From Spirochaetaceae bacterium (lineage in GTDB: Bacteria > Spirochaetota > Spirochaetia > Treponematales > Treponemataceae): DNA of 64,000 nucleotides. Positions 63,454-64,000 of the stretch are shown here, piece after piece. The stretch covers positions 62,001-126,000 of the forward strand of contig JAGBFB010000031.1 of assembly GCA_017936665.1 (NCBI GenBank), in the 5' to 3' direction. A program made the position numbers and the translations under genes. The notes under the pieces were generated by a model. It did no database searches, had not been told where the DNA came from, and saw only the letters and a program-made list of their open reading frames with translations. The number at the start of each line of letters is the position of its first letter. Position 1 is the stretch's first letter.

Positions 63454-64000
63454 TTAATATTTTTTTGATTTTAAACTACTTAAAACCTTAGACTCTGGAA
63501 TTACATATACATTTGTACCAGTTCTATATCCTTCTGCTGACGAAGCTGCACTACATATAACAGCACCAAGAGAAACCATTATAGGGAAAGCAGGTGGATT
63601 TGCGGTAACAATGCCGTACAATAAAGGATCCATAACTATTAAAGTAGCAGTTGCAGTTGCTCCAAATAATGCACCTAATGCATCGGAAGCAATACAAGCT
63701 TTTATTTTTTTCCCTAAACTTACTCTTGGAGAAACATCACCTACATTACCATTCCAAAATTCACAAGAAGCTTTAGCAACTTCTGCATAACACATAAAAG
63801 GTTGTAATTCATCATCTGAAAGATTAGCAATTGCTTCAACTTCAATTGAAGTTACTTCTCTTATAAAATTTTCTGTTGATATTGATTCTGAATCTAGCAA
63901 TGAATCAATTCTATTGACATATACAATAGCATTCTCAATATTAACATCAGACTGAGTATTAGACCTTGAAGAAAAACCTGCAAAGTCTGATATCTTTACA
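63454..64000 (-). CDS. Unknown protein, 5' end outside window
   Basis: The frame is open to base 64000, so the start lies beyond the window; an internal TTG at 63900 is not a likely start. About 182 residues are visible. The N-terminal part is polar (SRSNTQSDVNIENAIVYVNR), the middle has Ala/Gly-rich hydrophobic stretches (ALGALFGATATATLIVMD, PIMVSLGAVICSAASSAEG), and the end is basic. I recognise no family. Confidence 0.65.
   Translation of the reverse strand, partial: VKISDFAGFSSRSNTQSDVNIENAIVYVNRIDSLLDSESISTENFIREVTSIEVEAIANLSDDELQPFMCYAEVAKASCEFWNGNVGDVSPRVSLGKKIKACIASDALGALFGATATATLIVMDPLLYGIVTANPPAFPIMVSLGAVICSAASSAEGYRTGTNVYVIPESKVLSSLKSKKY

Noticed and set aside
1-64000. tRNA, rRNA, CRISPR array or prophage
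   Set aside because: I looked through the gaps between genes and found no cloverleaf-like sequence, no spaced direct repeats of CRISPR type and no integrase, transposase or phage structural genes.

Overview
The window reads as chromosomal DNA of a low-GC anaerobic spirochaete, most likely a Treponema. Pointers are a FliS-type flagellar chaperone behind a sigma-28-like promoter, a FabV/Ter-type enoyl reductase like the one known from T. denticola, a DbpA-domain RNA-binding protein, an NADH-coupled [FeFe] hydrogenase, and many short exported or lipoprotein genes. Species cannot be set from the sequence alone. I see no rRNA, tRNA, CRISPR array, transposase, prophage or plasmid gene. Coding density is high and no gene-free stretch exceeds 300 bases; the longest (about 10564-10805) holds a mosaic of palindromic repeats.

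Layout. 1-3772: truncated DUF4197 gene, ACT protein, exported barrel-like protein, purD. 3950-14257, minus strand: an acyl-CoA ligase, then a fatty-acid block fabD-fabG-fabF-fabZ-fabV-accB-accC-accD-accA that covers the acetyl-CoA carboxylase and the elongation cycle but lacks fabH and acpP. 14437-21166: ftsH, then fliS, a FlgN-like coiled-coil gene, polA (broken by a one-base frameshift) and coaE. 21195-30638: SPOR protein, exported protein, nagB, uracil permease, orphan ABC ATPase, a GGDEF/EAL protein with a degenerate GGDEF, phosphoesterase and lipoprotein. 30713-36317: Na/Pi transporter, metallo-hydrolase, DbpA-domain protein, acetyltransferase, clpP, mazG. 36383-38744: uppP with ATPase, DRTGG and PHP genes. 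38933-42764: two SH3 proteins, an M48 lipoprotein and a CHASE2 adenylate cyclase. 42776-48303: lytic transglycosylase and an unusual Hsp70-SBD-like/acidic-repeat/LysM membrane protein, divergent from a TPR protein. 48305-52629: rsmG, fadD-like ligase, an NlpC/P60 protein with a barrel-like tail, a lipoprotein. 52780-57804: five-gene electron-bifurcating-type [FeFe] hydrogenase operon. 57890-64000: slyX, mscS, nth, metK, a stand-alone CBM48 protein, an S41 peptidase and two unknown proteins, the last cut by the window end.

The most striking pattern is transcriptional. At least a dozen genes have a -10 box ending exactly 6-7 bases before the start codon, often with an extended TGn and no Shine-Dalgarno, as expected for leaderless mRNAs; genes inside operons have ordinary GGAG-type sites. 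Other points: a hairpin that appears to bridge an over-long SD-to-ATG gap in the hydrogenase operon, a nagB terminator lying inside the convergent gene, and a repeat family in which the end of fabZ itself is one arm of a palindrome.
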